Origin: an uncultured Bacteroidia bacterium
Lineage (GTDB): Bacteria > Bacteroidota > Bacteroidia > Bacteroidales > F082
Reading direction: 5' to 3'
DNA: 64,000 bases
Assembly (NCBI GenBank): GCA_902794155.1
Contig: CADBGN010000001.1
Coordinates: 62,001 to 126,000 of the forward strand
Positions 22,958 through 30,673 of this stretch are shown here, piece by piece; within the stretch, counting starts at the first letter, position 1, and every line of letters starts with the position of its first letter. Below the pieces are notes generated by a model, which saw only the letters and a list, made by a program, of their open reading frames with translations, did not search any database and was not told the origin of the DNA. The position numbers were made by a program, and so were the translations under genes.

Positions 22958-23644
22958 TCAGATCCAACCTTTTATCTTATAGTATGTCAGCGCGAAATAT
23001 TCCCTCGCGCAGGTAATCTCCAATTTCAAGTAATTGAAAAACGTGTAGCGCATTTTGACGCTTTCAATGGATGGAATGGCTTCATTTCCGCCTAGTTTCC
23101 GTTTCTTCAGCGACAGGTCAAAATCGACAGTGGCAGGGTAGGCCGCCTTCCCAATGACGTTTTGGAATCCTGTCTTATTGAGGCATTTCACCGTGCGCCT
23201 GACATGCTCGGGCGAGGTGACGACGATGAAAGGCTCTTCAGTCAGTTCTGGATAGTTCGCCATGAGTTCCAATGCCTGTGAGCGTGTGTTAGCTCCTTCG
23301 GTCATATATAATATGCTGTCAATGCCATCTTGGCGAAGAAGTCGGGTCATTTCAGCTTGGCAAAGTGAATCCTCAGGATGCACCAAAATGACAGGGGCTT
23401 CAAAATGCTTGGACAATGCTGCCGTGTGGTAAAGGCGCATTAGGTTGTCTTCGGAGGGCATTCCCGCTCCGCCAAACATCACGATGCGCCGAGGCTGCAT
23501 AGGCGTTTCCTTTTCGTTCGGGTTCTGCCCCAGACGGTAATAAGCATAAAATGGCACTGAGGTGAATGCTAAAACTAACATCACGAAAAATAATGCTCCG
23601 AGAGTAAAAATAGTAATTTTTATAATTCTTCCTAAATGCTTCAT
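22958..23644 (-). CDS. YdcF/SanA-like DUF218 membrane protein
   Basis: A 228-residue protein with an N-terminal membrane helix (about 7-34: IIKITIFTLGALFFVMLVLAF) and a periplasmic DUF218 domain. It shows IVMFGGAGMPSEDNLMRLYHTA (about 54), the conserved GANTRSQALE (about 118) and FIVVTSPEHVRRT (about 138). Relatives (SanA, ElyC, YdcF) influence the cell envelope; the reaction is unknown. It separates lpxD from lpxC on the opposite strand, unusual for the otherwise contiguous lipid A block. Confidence 0.82.
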   Translation of the reverse strand: MKHLGRIIKITIFTLGALFFVMLVLAFTSVPFYAYYRLGQNPNEKETPMQPRRIVMFGGAGMPSEDNLMRLYHTAALSKHFEAPVILVHPEDSLCQAEMTRLLRQDGIDSILYMTEGANTRSQALELMANYPELTEEPFIVVTSPEHVRRTVKCLNKTGFQNVIGKAAYPATVDFDLSLKKRKLGGNEAIPSIESVKMRYTFFNYLKLEITCAREYFALTYYKIKGWI

Positions 23645-23723
23645 TGTGTGCGCTTTCAGCTCGTTTTTCTTCTAAAAAGTGTGTAAAGATACGGTTTTTT
23701 TTGGCGCTTGTAGAATATTTTCC

Positions 23724-23731
23724 TATTTTTG
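23724..23731 (+). promoter_or_regulatory. -7 box of lpxC-lpxA
   Basis: TATTTTTG, 40 bases before ATG 23771. The upstream in-frame start at 23729 overlaps this box and is therefore not used. Confidence 0.6.
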
Positions 23732-23770
23732 CCCGTTTTTTGTGGGAAAGTTCCACACAACTTAGTTTTT

Positions 23771-24685
23771 ATGCAAGATAAACAATGTACGCTCAAAAAA
23801 AGAGTCAGTGTTAAAGGGGCAGGCCTCCACACGCGTCAGTGCGGCACCCTCACCTTCAATCCGGCTCCTATAAATTCTGGAATTCGCTTTCGTAGAATTG
23901 ATATAGAAACCCAACCCATTATTGAGGCTGATGTCGACAATGTGATTGATACGGCGCGCGGTACGACCCTCGGCAAGGGCGGTGTGAAGATTTACACTGT
24001 TGAGCATGTCTTGGCTGCCTTGCGTGGCATGGGTATCGATAATGTGCTGATTGACATCGACGTTGAAGAGACTCCCATCATGGACGGTAGCGCCAAATTC
24101 TTCGTTGAGGCCATTCATCAGGCGGGTATCGTTGAGCAGAATGCCCCACGCAATTATCTTGTCATCGAAGAGCCGATTTCCTATAAGAATGAAGTCTTGG
24201 GCATTGAATTGAAGATTGAGCCGGCCGATTCTTTCCAAATCGATGTAAAGGTGAAATACAATACCAGGGTGCTTGACGAGCAACATGCTTCCTTGCACGA
24301 TCTGAAGAACTTCGAAAGCGAGATTGCACCTTGCCGTACTTTTGTTTTCCTGCATGAACTTGAGACGCTTATTAGCCGTAACCTCATCAAGGGTGGCGAC
24401 TTGACTAATGCTATTGTGTTTGTCAACCGCAATGTTTCGTCAGAAGAACTAGACCACATTGCCGCTTTCTTCAAGAAACCGAAAGTCACGGTCAAGGAAT
24501 GCGGTATCCTGAACAATGTGGAACTCTATTTCGAAAACGAGCCCGCCCGTCACAAACTGTTGGATGTCATCGGTGACCTCACTTTGGTCGGTCGTCCTAT
24601 TCTTGGTAAAGTGACTGCAGTGAAGCCTGGCCACTTCTCCAACACCTCTTTCGCTAGGAAGATAAAGCACACCTTATTATATTAA
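23771..24685 (+). CDS. lpxC: UDP-3-O-acyl-N-acetylglucosamine deacetylase, stand-alone
   Basis: A 304-residue LpxC with all zinc and catalytic residues: H79 (TVEHVLAAL), H261 and D265 (RHKLLDVIGD) and H288 (PGHFSNTSFARK). It performs the committed deacetylation of lipid A synthesis. In most Bacteroidetes the protein continues into a FabZ dehydratase domain (total about 460 residues). Here the stop comes right after KHTLLY and lpxA follows after 2 bases, so the FabZ half is absent. There is no sign of a frameshifted remnant. Confidence 0.95.
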   Translation: MQDKQCTLKKRVSVKGAGLHTRQCGTLTFNPAPINSGIRFRRIDIETQPIIEADVDNVIDTARGTTLGKGGVKIYTVEHVLAALRGMGIDNVLIDIDVEETPIMDGSAKFFVEAIHQAGIVEQNAPRNYLVIEEPISYKNEVLGIELKIEPADSFQIDVKVKYNTRVLDEQHASLHDLKNFESEIAPCRTFVFLHELETLISRNLIKGGDLTNAIVFVNRNVSSEELDHIAAFFKKPKVTVKECGILNNVELYFENEPARHKLLDVIGDLTLVGRPILGKVTAVKPGHFSNTSFARKIKHTLLY

Positions 24686-24687
24686 GC

Positions 24688-25479
24688 ATGAACCAGCCTT
24701 TAGCCTATATTCACCCGAATGCCCGCATCGCTGAAGATGTGAAGATCGAGGCTTTCGCATGGATTGGCGAAGACGTGGTGATTGGTAGTGGCACATGGAT
24801 CGGCCCCAATGCTGTCATCATGGACGGTGCCCGCATCGGAAAGAATTGCAAGATTTTCCCTGGTGCGGTTATCTCTGCCATTCCACAGGACTTGAAATAC
24901 AAAGGTGAGACTACCTATTGCTATATCGGCGACGGTACAACGGTGCGTGAGTCGGCAACGGTCAACAAAGGCACAGCTGCCTCAGGGAAAACTGTTGTGG
25001 GCGATGATTGCCTGCTCATGGCTTTCACCCATGTCGCGCACGACTGCTACCTTGGCAACCATGTCATCATGGCCAATGCGGCTACTTTGGCGGGTCATAT
25101 CACCGTTGATGACTGGGCTATCTTTGGCGGTTTGGCAGCGGTGAGCCAGTTCTGCCGTATTGGTTCCCATGTGATGATTTGCGGTGGTGCCTTGGTTAAT
25201 AAGGACATTCCGCCGTTTGTGAAGACAGGCCCTGGCTATCCTGTGTGCTATGCAGGCGTCAATTCCATTGGTCTGATGCGTCGTGGATTCTGCCGTCAGC
25301 GCATCAATGCCATTCAGGATGTCTATCGAGTGATTTACAGCGTCGGAATGAATATCAGCCAATCGGTGCAATATATCCGTGAAAACCTTCCCGTTTCGGA
25401 AGACCGCGATTTTATCCTTGATTTCATTGAAAGTTCCAAAATCGGCATCATGAAGAATGCCATCGGGAACGAGGAATAA
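24688..25479 (+). CDS. lpxA: acyl-ACP--UDP-N-acetylglucosamine O-acyltransferase
   Basis: A 263-residue LpxA. Hexapeptide repeats run from residue 9 to about 185 (IHPNARIAEDVKIEAFAWIG ...), the catalytic histidine is in FTHVAHDCYLGNH near 120, and the helical C-terminal domain contains GLMRRGFCRQRINAIQDVYR. It catalyses the first acylation of lipid A synthesis. It is cotranscribed with lpxC (2-base gap) and followed by a strong terminator. Confidence 0.96.
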   Translation: MNQPLAYIHPNARIAEDVKIEAFAWIGEDVVIGSGTWIGPNAVIMDGARIGKNCKIFPGAVISAIPQDLKYKGETTYCYIGDGTTVRESATVNKGTAASGKTVVGDDCLLMAFTHVAHDCYLGNHVIMANAATLAGHITVDDWAIFGGLAAVSQFCRIGSHVMICGGALVNKDIPPFVKTGPGYPVCYAGVNSIGLMRRGFCRQRINAIQDVYRVIYSVGMNISQSVQYIRENLPVSEDRDFILDFIESSKIGIMKNAIGNEE

Positions 25480-25497
25480 CCTTTTGGTTTACATAAT

Positions 25498-25531
25498 AAA
25501 AAACCGCTGTCAAGTTGGGCAGCGGTTTTTT
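25498..25531. terminator. two-way terminator between lpxA and the serpin gene
   Basis: AAAAAACCGCTG and CAGCGGTTTTTT form a 12-base-pair stem with a 10-base loop. A-run and T-run on either side allow termination from both directions of the convergent genes. Confidence 0.9.
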
Positions 25532-25551
25532 GTTTTGTCGTTGTTTGGGAC

Positions 25552-26775
25552 TTATTTCCCTGTGTATTTTCCGATGAAAAAGATGGCTCCCGTCGACTTT
25601 TCGCTAATGGCATAAAGAAAGGTGCGGTCAGCATGGAAAACGGCATAGGGCAGTTCTGGCTCTTCTTCAACAGAAGTGGTGTTCATACCTGTTACCGTAA
25701 CTGCAGCAGCCTCAGTGCCTTCTTCGTCCAATTTGATTTTGGCCACTTGTTTCATGAGTTCGATATAAGTGGGGGCGTTGCAGAAATCATCAAAATGGGC
25801 TTGGTTGGGGTCAAAAGCAGTCGGCATACCTAGTCTTGACATGATTTCTACTAGATTCAAGTCCGTGTTGGTCTCGAAACGTGGAAGTTTCACGTCGACG
25901 ATGTGGGTGTACATCTGATGGAGGTTGTTGTTCCAGCTTTGTCCGTTCAACTGATTGAGGATGTCGTCAGTGGTCTTGCCTTCGTGAGGCAACATGACGG
26001 TCATGTAATAGGCACCGTTACCGTAAGGCAGGCAGAGGGATTGATATGTGTCGTTGTCGGCATAGGTGAGTTCGCATTCCTGGTGCATCATCGGCACTTT
26101 TTCTCCCTTGTTGAAAGGCTCGTTTTGGGTTTCACTCTTGTTGAATTTCATGCTCCATTTTCCTTTGAAATAGATGGCGTTGAGCAGATAACTCACCGCC
26201 TCAGGATTGAATTCGTTTTCCTCAAGAGCTTTCTTGATCATTTGTTCGGTGTGGTCGCTGGCCCATTGGTTGATGACGTCGAGTGTGCGCCCGTCTTTGA
26301 AGTCGCGCGATTCAGGCTTGGCATCGTAGTAGGTGCTGGCTTTCTCGACAAAAGATGGTTTAAGTTCATAGCCTTGGCCGCTGTTGACAAAGATGGTGTT
26401 GGCAATCATCACTTTTGTCATTTTGTCGAGGGTAGGGGCTTCAGCCAGCATCTTTTTGCAGAAGTCGTTGATGGCATCGGTGCCCGCGTCACCAAAACCA
26501 AGCACGGTATTGATTTCTTGTTGGGTTTGGCCAGTAGCTCCATTGTTGAGCATTCCCAAAGCGTAGGTGATGCTCAGTGGCGAAATGATTTGGCTCCCCT
26601 CGTTTTGCGCATTGCGGAAAAGGTTGAAGGCGAAGTCGTTGTTGTCGCTGACCAATTGTCTCTCGGTATTGGTCAATTGGATGTCAGCTCTTGGGTTGTC
26701 GTTAGGCTTGGGCTCTTTCTTGCAGCCCGTCATGGCCACCATAAAGGCGATGGCAATCAATGCAATCTTTTTCAT
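25552..26775 (-). CDS. serpin family protease inhibitor, lipoprotein
   Basis: A 407-residue serpin. MKKIALIAIAFMVAMTGC is a lipoprotein signal with the lipidated Cys at 18, so it is anchored in the envelope. The fold signatures include FAFNLFRNAQ, IISPLSITYALGMLNNGATG and MIANTIFVNSG, and the end YAVFHADRTFLYAISEK. The reactive loop has an inhibitory-type hinge (EEGTEAAAVTVTG), so it should trap proteases; counting from the hinge puts the scissile bond near Thr-Thr-Ser. The start at 26775 is set by the signal peptide. Bacterial serpins may protect against host or community proteases. Confidence 0.93.
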   Translation of the reverse strand: MKKIALIAIAFMVAMTGCKKEPKPNDNPRADIQLTNTERQLVSDNNDFAFNLFRNAQNEGSQIISPLSITYALGMLNNGATGQTQQEINTVLGFGDAGTDAINDFCKKMLAEAPTLDKMTKVMIANTIFVNSGQGYELKPSFVEKASTYYDAKPESRDFKDGRTLDVINQWASDHTEQMIKKALEENEFNPEAVSYLLNAIYFKGKWSMKFNKSETQNEPFNKGEKVPMMHQECELTYADNDTYQSLCLPYGNGAYYMTVMLPHEGKTTDDILNQLNGQSWNNNLHQMYTHIVDVKLPRFETNTDLNLVEIMSRLGMPTAFDPNQAHFDDFCNAPTYIELMKQVAKIKLDEEGTEAAAVTVTGMNTTSVEEEPELPYAVFHADRTFLYAISEKSTGAIFFIGKYTGK

Positions 26776-26862
26776 TGGATTGAACTTTAGAGGATAATAC
26801 GATAATGCTGTTTGCTGTATTAACAACAAAAATGGAATATTATTGTGTGAAGTGGATTTTTT

Positions 26863-28515
26863 TTATTTTAAAAGCACTTCGGCGGCTTTCAAAGCTTCAG
26901 GCGTCACTTGGTCGTTGCTCAGCATCTTGGCGATTTCAGTGATGCGATCTTCGCGTTGTAAAACGCGAATATGAGATTGCGTGCGTTCGCCTTCGTTGTT
27001 CTTGTAAATGAAATAATGATGCTCGGCTTGGCTGGCCACTTGGGGCAAATGGGTGATGGAGATGAGCTGCAAAGAATGTCCCATCTGTCGCATGATACCA
27101 CCGATTTTTGCCGCCACTTCGCCCGAAACGCCCGTATCAATTTCGTCGAAGATGAGGGTAGGGATGTAGTTGTAGCTTGACACTGCGCTCTTGATGGACA
27201 GCATCAAGCGCGACAATTCGCCACCTGAGGCCACTCGGCGGAGGTCGTCAACGGCTATGCCTTTGTTGGCAGAGAAGAGGAAACGGATTTCATCACAGCC
27301 CTTGCTGCCAAAGTTGACTTGGCTTTCCACTTTGACTTGGAACTGGGCAAAAGGCATGGCCAACTGCCGCACCAGTGTGGTGACTTTCTCCCCGAAAGCC
27401 GTGGCAGCTTGGCAACGCTTGTCATGCAAGACCTTGGCATGGCTTGAAAGCCGTTTTTCGCTTTCTTTCAGCTCTTTTTCAGCCTTGATGATGGCTTCGT
27501 CGATGTTTTCGAAGGCATTTACTTTCTCTTTTAGATTGTCTCTCAAGGTGATGAGTTCGTCAAAGCTGTTCACGCGGTGCTTCATCATCAGGCGGCTGAG
27601 CAGGTCGTAGCGTTCCTGAAGGCTTTGCAGTTGTTCTTCGTCAAATTGGGTATCGTCTTCCTTGCGGCGCAAGTCGTAGGCAATGTCTTTCAACTCCACT
27701 CTTAGATTCTCGACACGCTCTCCAATATTCCCGGTGTCGGGAATGAGTTGATTCATACGATGCAAAGTGCTTACTAAAGCATTCATTTGTCCCAGTATGG
27801 CATTTTCCGAATCGTCCATCAATCCATTGGCTGTGACGAGCAGAGTCTTGATTTCTTCCGCGTTTTCCATCACGCCAAGTGTCTGCTCAATGTCGGCATA
27901 TTCGCCTTCCTTGAGTTGGGCTTTGTCGAGTTCGTCCAATTGGAATTTTAGGTAGTCGTTCTCGGCAGTGTTCTTGGTCGCCATCTCCTTCAATTCGTTT
28001 AGCCTTCGCTTGACCGAGTTGTAATTGCCGAATTCTGCTTGATAATCAGCTAAAGTCTCATTGTTTTGTGCGATTTCGTCCAATAACTTGATTTGAAAGT
28101 CGGCATCGGTAAGCAAAAGGGAATCGTGTTGAGAGTGAATGTCAACCAATTGACCGCCAATCTCTTTCATGGTCTGCAAGGCCACGGGTGTGTCATTGAT
28201 AAAAGCTCTGCTTTTCTTCTGTGGGTTAAGTTCTCGTCGGAAAATGCACTCGGTTTCAAAGTCGAGGTCGTTTTCTTCGAATAAAGGTCTTAGCGTATCA
28301 TTTGTCAAGGAAAATATGGCTTCCACGACACATTTCTTGTCTTTGTCGAAAAGCACATTGGTGTCGGAACGGTCGCCTAAGGCAAAACCAAGGGCTCCTA
28401 GTAAAATGGATTTACCCGCGCCTGTTTCTCCTGTGATGACGTTGAAACCAGATTCAAAACTGACACTCAGTTCGTCAATCAAGGCGTAATTGCTGATGTG
28501 CAGTTGTTGAAGCAT
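26863..28515 (-). CDS. recN: DNA repair protein RecN
   Basis: A 550-residue SMC-like ATPase with Walker A (VITGETGAGKSILLGALGFA, about 29-48), a long central coiled-coil region (about 150-380), the ABC signature VASGGELSRLMLSIK (about 428), Walker B (TLIFDEIDTGVSGEVA, about 456) and an H-loop (SITHLPQVASQAEHH). RecN acts in recombinational repair of double-strand breaks. It is followed upstream in the same direction by the DUF4835, omega-like and bamD genes, a conserved Bacteroidetes order. Confidence 0.96.
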   Translation of the reverse strand: MLQQLHISNYALIDELSVSFESGFNVITGETGAGKSILLGALGFALGDRSDTNVLFDKDKKCVVEAIFSLTNDTLRPLFEENDLDFETECIFRRELNPQKKSRAFINDTPVALQTMKEIGGQLVDIHSQHDSLLLTDADFQIKLLDEIAQNNETLADYQAEFGNYNSVKRRLNELKEMATKNTAENDYLKFQLDELDKAQLKEGEYADIEQTLGVMENAEEIKTLLVTANGLMDDSENAILGQMNALVSTLHRMNQLIPDTGNIGERVENLRVELKDIAYDLRRKEDDTQFDEEQLQSLQERYDLLSRLMMKHRVNSFDELITLRDNLKEKVNAFENIDEAIIKAEKELKESEKRLSSHAKVLHDKRCQAATAFGEKVTTLVRQLAMPFAQFQVKVESQVNFGSKGCDEIRFLFSANKGIAVDDLRRVASGGELSRLMLSIKSAVSSYNYIPTLIFDEIDTGVSGEVAAKIGGIMRQMGHSLQLISITHLPQVASQAEHHYFIYKNNEGERTQSHIRVLQREDRITEIAKMLSNDQVTPEALKAAEVLLK

Positions 28516-28528
28516 AAGAAGAATGTAA

Positions 28529-29446
28529 TTATCTGCCTTTGTTTTGCAGCATTTCGTCGTAGCGTGAGGCTTGCGAAGGGTCGATGGTCTTCATGATGTT
28601 GGCGGCCTCGGTCCTGATTTTCGTGTCGCCTTGTGAGTACACTTGGATGATTTCATCGCGCTTGCTTTCGATGAGTAGCTGTAAGAAATAGCACATCGGA
28701 TTGCGATCATAAACGGCTTGCAATTGTGCGATTGCATTTAAAATGAACTCACGGGCCTGATCAGGCTTCTCCGCCATTAAGTCCAAACCTTGGCGGTGAT
28801 AGTCGTAAATGAATTGCCGTAGCGGCTGATTTGAGGGATTGTTGATGTCACTGATGATTGCATAGCGGTTTTGACGCCCCGTTGTGCTCCAGCCATTTTC
28901 TGTCCCTGGATCCTGAGGAGCAGTATGCGCAATGGTCTCGGCAATGGCGAAGAATGGGTCGCCACCATTGGGAGAGAAGGAGTCGAAATCGAGGCCGAGG
29001 AAGAGGTAGACGTAAAAACCTATGGTGCTTGTGATGTTGGAAATGTAGGTGTTGGGATTGAAATCCAGGGTTTGTCCGTCGGTGTATTCGAAGTAGAACT
29101 TGCGGTCGATGTAGTTAAACATCGGAGTGTTGTAGTTTGACTTGTAGACAGGACGACGTAAGGCTAAATTAATCTCAGCAGAGAAATAGTTTCCTTCACG
29201 ACTGGTCACATCAACGAGCATTGAGCACTCGATTTTTTCATTCTGTCTGAAATTGATGTCAGTGAATTTTGTGCTGTTGATGAACTCATAAAGGGAGGTT
29301 TGCAAGTTCTGGTAGATGGTCTTGTCGCTACCTTGCAACTTGTTGGAATTGACTCGCACGTCACATTGTAGCTCTTGAGCCTGCAATGTACCGAAACTCA
29401 ATAGAAAGCTGAGTGCTATGAGGAGTGTTGCAATGACGCTTTTCAT
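28529..29446 (-). CDS. DUF4835 family exported protein
   Basis: A 305-residue protein with a signal peptide (MKSVIATLLIALSFLLSFGTLQAQ) and the DUF4835 pattern: LQCDVRVNSNKLQGSDKTIYQ, FINSTKFTDINF, IECSMLVDV and the ending of a helical domain with HRQGLDLMAEKPDQAREFIL. It is a Bacteroidetes-specific periplasmic or outer-membrane-associated protein of unknown role, regularly placed between recN and the omega-like/bamD genes. The start at 29446 is chosen by the signal peptide; the frame runs 37 codons further upstream. Confidence 0.88.
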   Translation of the reverse strand: MKSVIATLLIALSFLLSFGTLQAQELQCDVRVNSNKLQGSDKTIYQNLQTSLYEFINSTKFTDINFRQNEKIECSMLVDVTSREGNYFSAEINLALRRPVYKSNYNTPMFNYIDRKFYFEYTDGQTLDFNPNTYISNITSTIGFYVYLFLGLDFDSFSPNGGDPFFAIAETIAHTAPQDPGTENGWSTTGRQNRYAIISDINNPSNQPLRQFIYDYHRQGLDLMAEKPDQAREFILNAIAQLQAVYDRNPMCYFLQLLIESKRDEIIQVYSQGDTKIRTEAANIMKTIDPSQASRYDEMLQNKGR

Positions 29447-29483
29447 GGGATCTCCCTTTATGATGTTTTTTATCAGAATGAAA

Positions 29484-29822
29484 TCAGAAGGCCTCCTGGT
29501 TTTCCTTGGCAGGGTTGCGGAAATAGATTTGGTCGTGAAGGAATTCGTGGATGGCAATCAGTGTAGGTTTGGGCAAACGCTCATAGAACTTGGCGATCTC
29601 AATTTGTTCCTTGTTTTCAAACACTTCTTCCAAGCTGTCATTGGTGGCAGCTGCAAACGACTCAATCTTCTCGTTAAGTTCGGCCTTCATCTCAGAGGCG
29701 ATTTGATTGGCCCTAATTGAAAGGATGGCAACGGTCTCATAAATGTTGCCAGTGCCTTTGTAGAATTGGTCTTTCTGACGGGTGACCACCGTCGTTTCGG
29801 TCTTAATCTTCTTGAAATCCAT
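29484..29822 (-). CDS. RNA polymerase omega-like (Rpb6 family) subunit
   Basis: A 112-residue protein matching the Bacteroidetes omega/Rpb6-type subunit: TGNIYETVAILSIRANQIASEM (about 24-45) is the conserved core that in omega contacts the beta-prime subunit. The C-terminal part (KPTLIAIHEFLHDQIYF) is lineage-specific. It probably helps assemble RNA polymerase. It lies 2 bases after bamD, so the two are cotranscribed. Confidence 0.82.
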   Translation of the reverse strand: MDFKKIKTETTVVTRQKDQFYKGTGNIYETVAILSIRANQIASEMKAELNEKIESFAAATNDSLEEVFENKEQIEIAKFYERLPKPTLIAIHEFLHDQIYFRNPAKENQEAF

Positions 29823-29824
29823 GG

Positions 29825-30622
29825 TTATTTTATGTTTTCTAATTTCTTTCTTGCTTTGTCGGCAATACCGTTTACATCTTGCAGGTATTTGCTGTTAGGA
29901 TAAAGGTAGACCAATGCATTGCATTGCTCGACACATGATTCGTAACGTTCACGCTGTTTTTCAGTGACGCTGTTCTCGGCATAGTCGTAATAAGTTTTGG
30001 CCATGTCGTATATAATCTCCTCGCGGTGAGGGGTGTTGGGATATTTCTTCAGCAAGTTTTCGAACGAGGTGATGGCCGCGCTGTAGTTTTCCATGCGATA
30101 GAAAAGCCTGCAGATGTTGTAGTCTTTCTCCTCCAACTTGTTATTGAGGTCGGTCAAAAGCTTTTGTGCACGCTGCAAACTGTCGCTTTTCGGATATTGC
30201 TCCATGAAGCTCTTCAACTGCTTGATGGCAGTATGGGTGTTGGTTTGATCCAAACCTGACTCTGGAGAGACCCGATAACTGCAATAGGCACTCATATAAG
30301 CGGCTTTCTCGGCATCCTTTGAAAAGGGGTAGGTCTGCACAAACCGGTTGAAATAATAGCTAGCGATGTCGTAGTCGTCTTGGTTGAAGTAACAGTAGGC
30401 TGTCTTGTACGTGATTGACTCGCCTTTGGGTGTGTTGCGGAACGAGGCCTGCAACAGGTCAAACAACTGAAGGGCATGGTTGTAGTCGCCGCGTTCAAAG
30501 TAGTCCACCGCCACTTCGTACTTCATTTCATTGTCGGTGCTTTTCACCAGACGGCTGAAATCGTTGCACGAAGTGAAGGCAACAAGCCCCAAAACTGCCA
30601 TTATCAAAAGTCGCTTTTTCAT
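29825..30622 (-). CDS. bamD: outer membrane assembly lipoprotein BamD
   Basis: A 265-residue lipoprotein with signal MKKRLLIMAVLGLVAFTSC (lipidated Cys19) followed by tetratricopeptide-like repeats (YEVAVDYFERGDYNHALQLF, YCYFNQDDYDIASYYFNRFV, RLFYRMENYSAAITSFENLL). BamD is the essential lipoprotein partner of BamA in inserting outer membrane beta-barrels. A reverse -7 box TAATTTTG at 30630-30637 lies just upstream, giving a very short leader, and drives bamD, the omega-like gene and possibly DUF4835 and recN. Confidence 0.92.
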   Translation of the reverse strand: MKKRLLIMAVLGLVAFTSCNDFSRLVKSTDNEMKYEVAVDYFERGDYNHALQLFDLLQASFRNTPKGESITYKTAYCYFNQDDYDIASYYFNRFVQTYPFSKDAEKAAYMSAYCSYRVSPESGLDQTNTHTAIKQLKSFMEQYPKSDSLQRAQKLLTDLNNKLEEKDYNICRLFYRMENYSAAITSFENLLKKYPNTPHREEIIYDMAKTYYDYAENSVTEKQRERYESCVEQCNALVYLYPNSKYLQDVNGIADKARKKLENIK

Positions 30623-30673
30623 CGGGCTGCAAAATTACTCATTTTTGCGTTATAAACGAGGGATTTCGGCTTT

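Noticed and set aside
25903..26790. 295-codon forward frame opposite the serpin gene
   Set aside because: Shadow frame; the reverse strand has a complete lipoprotein serpin.
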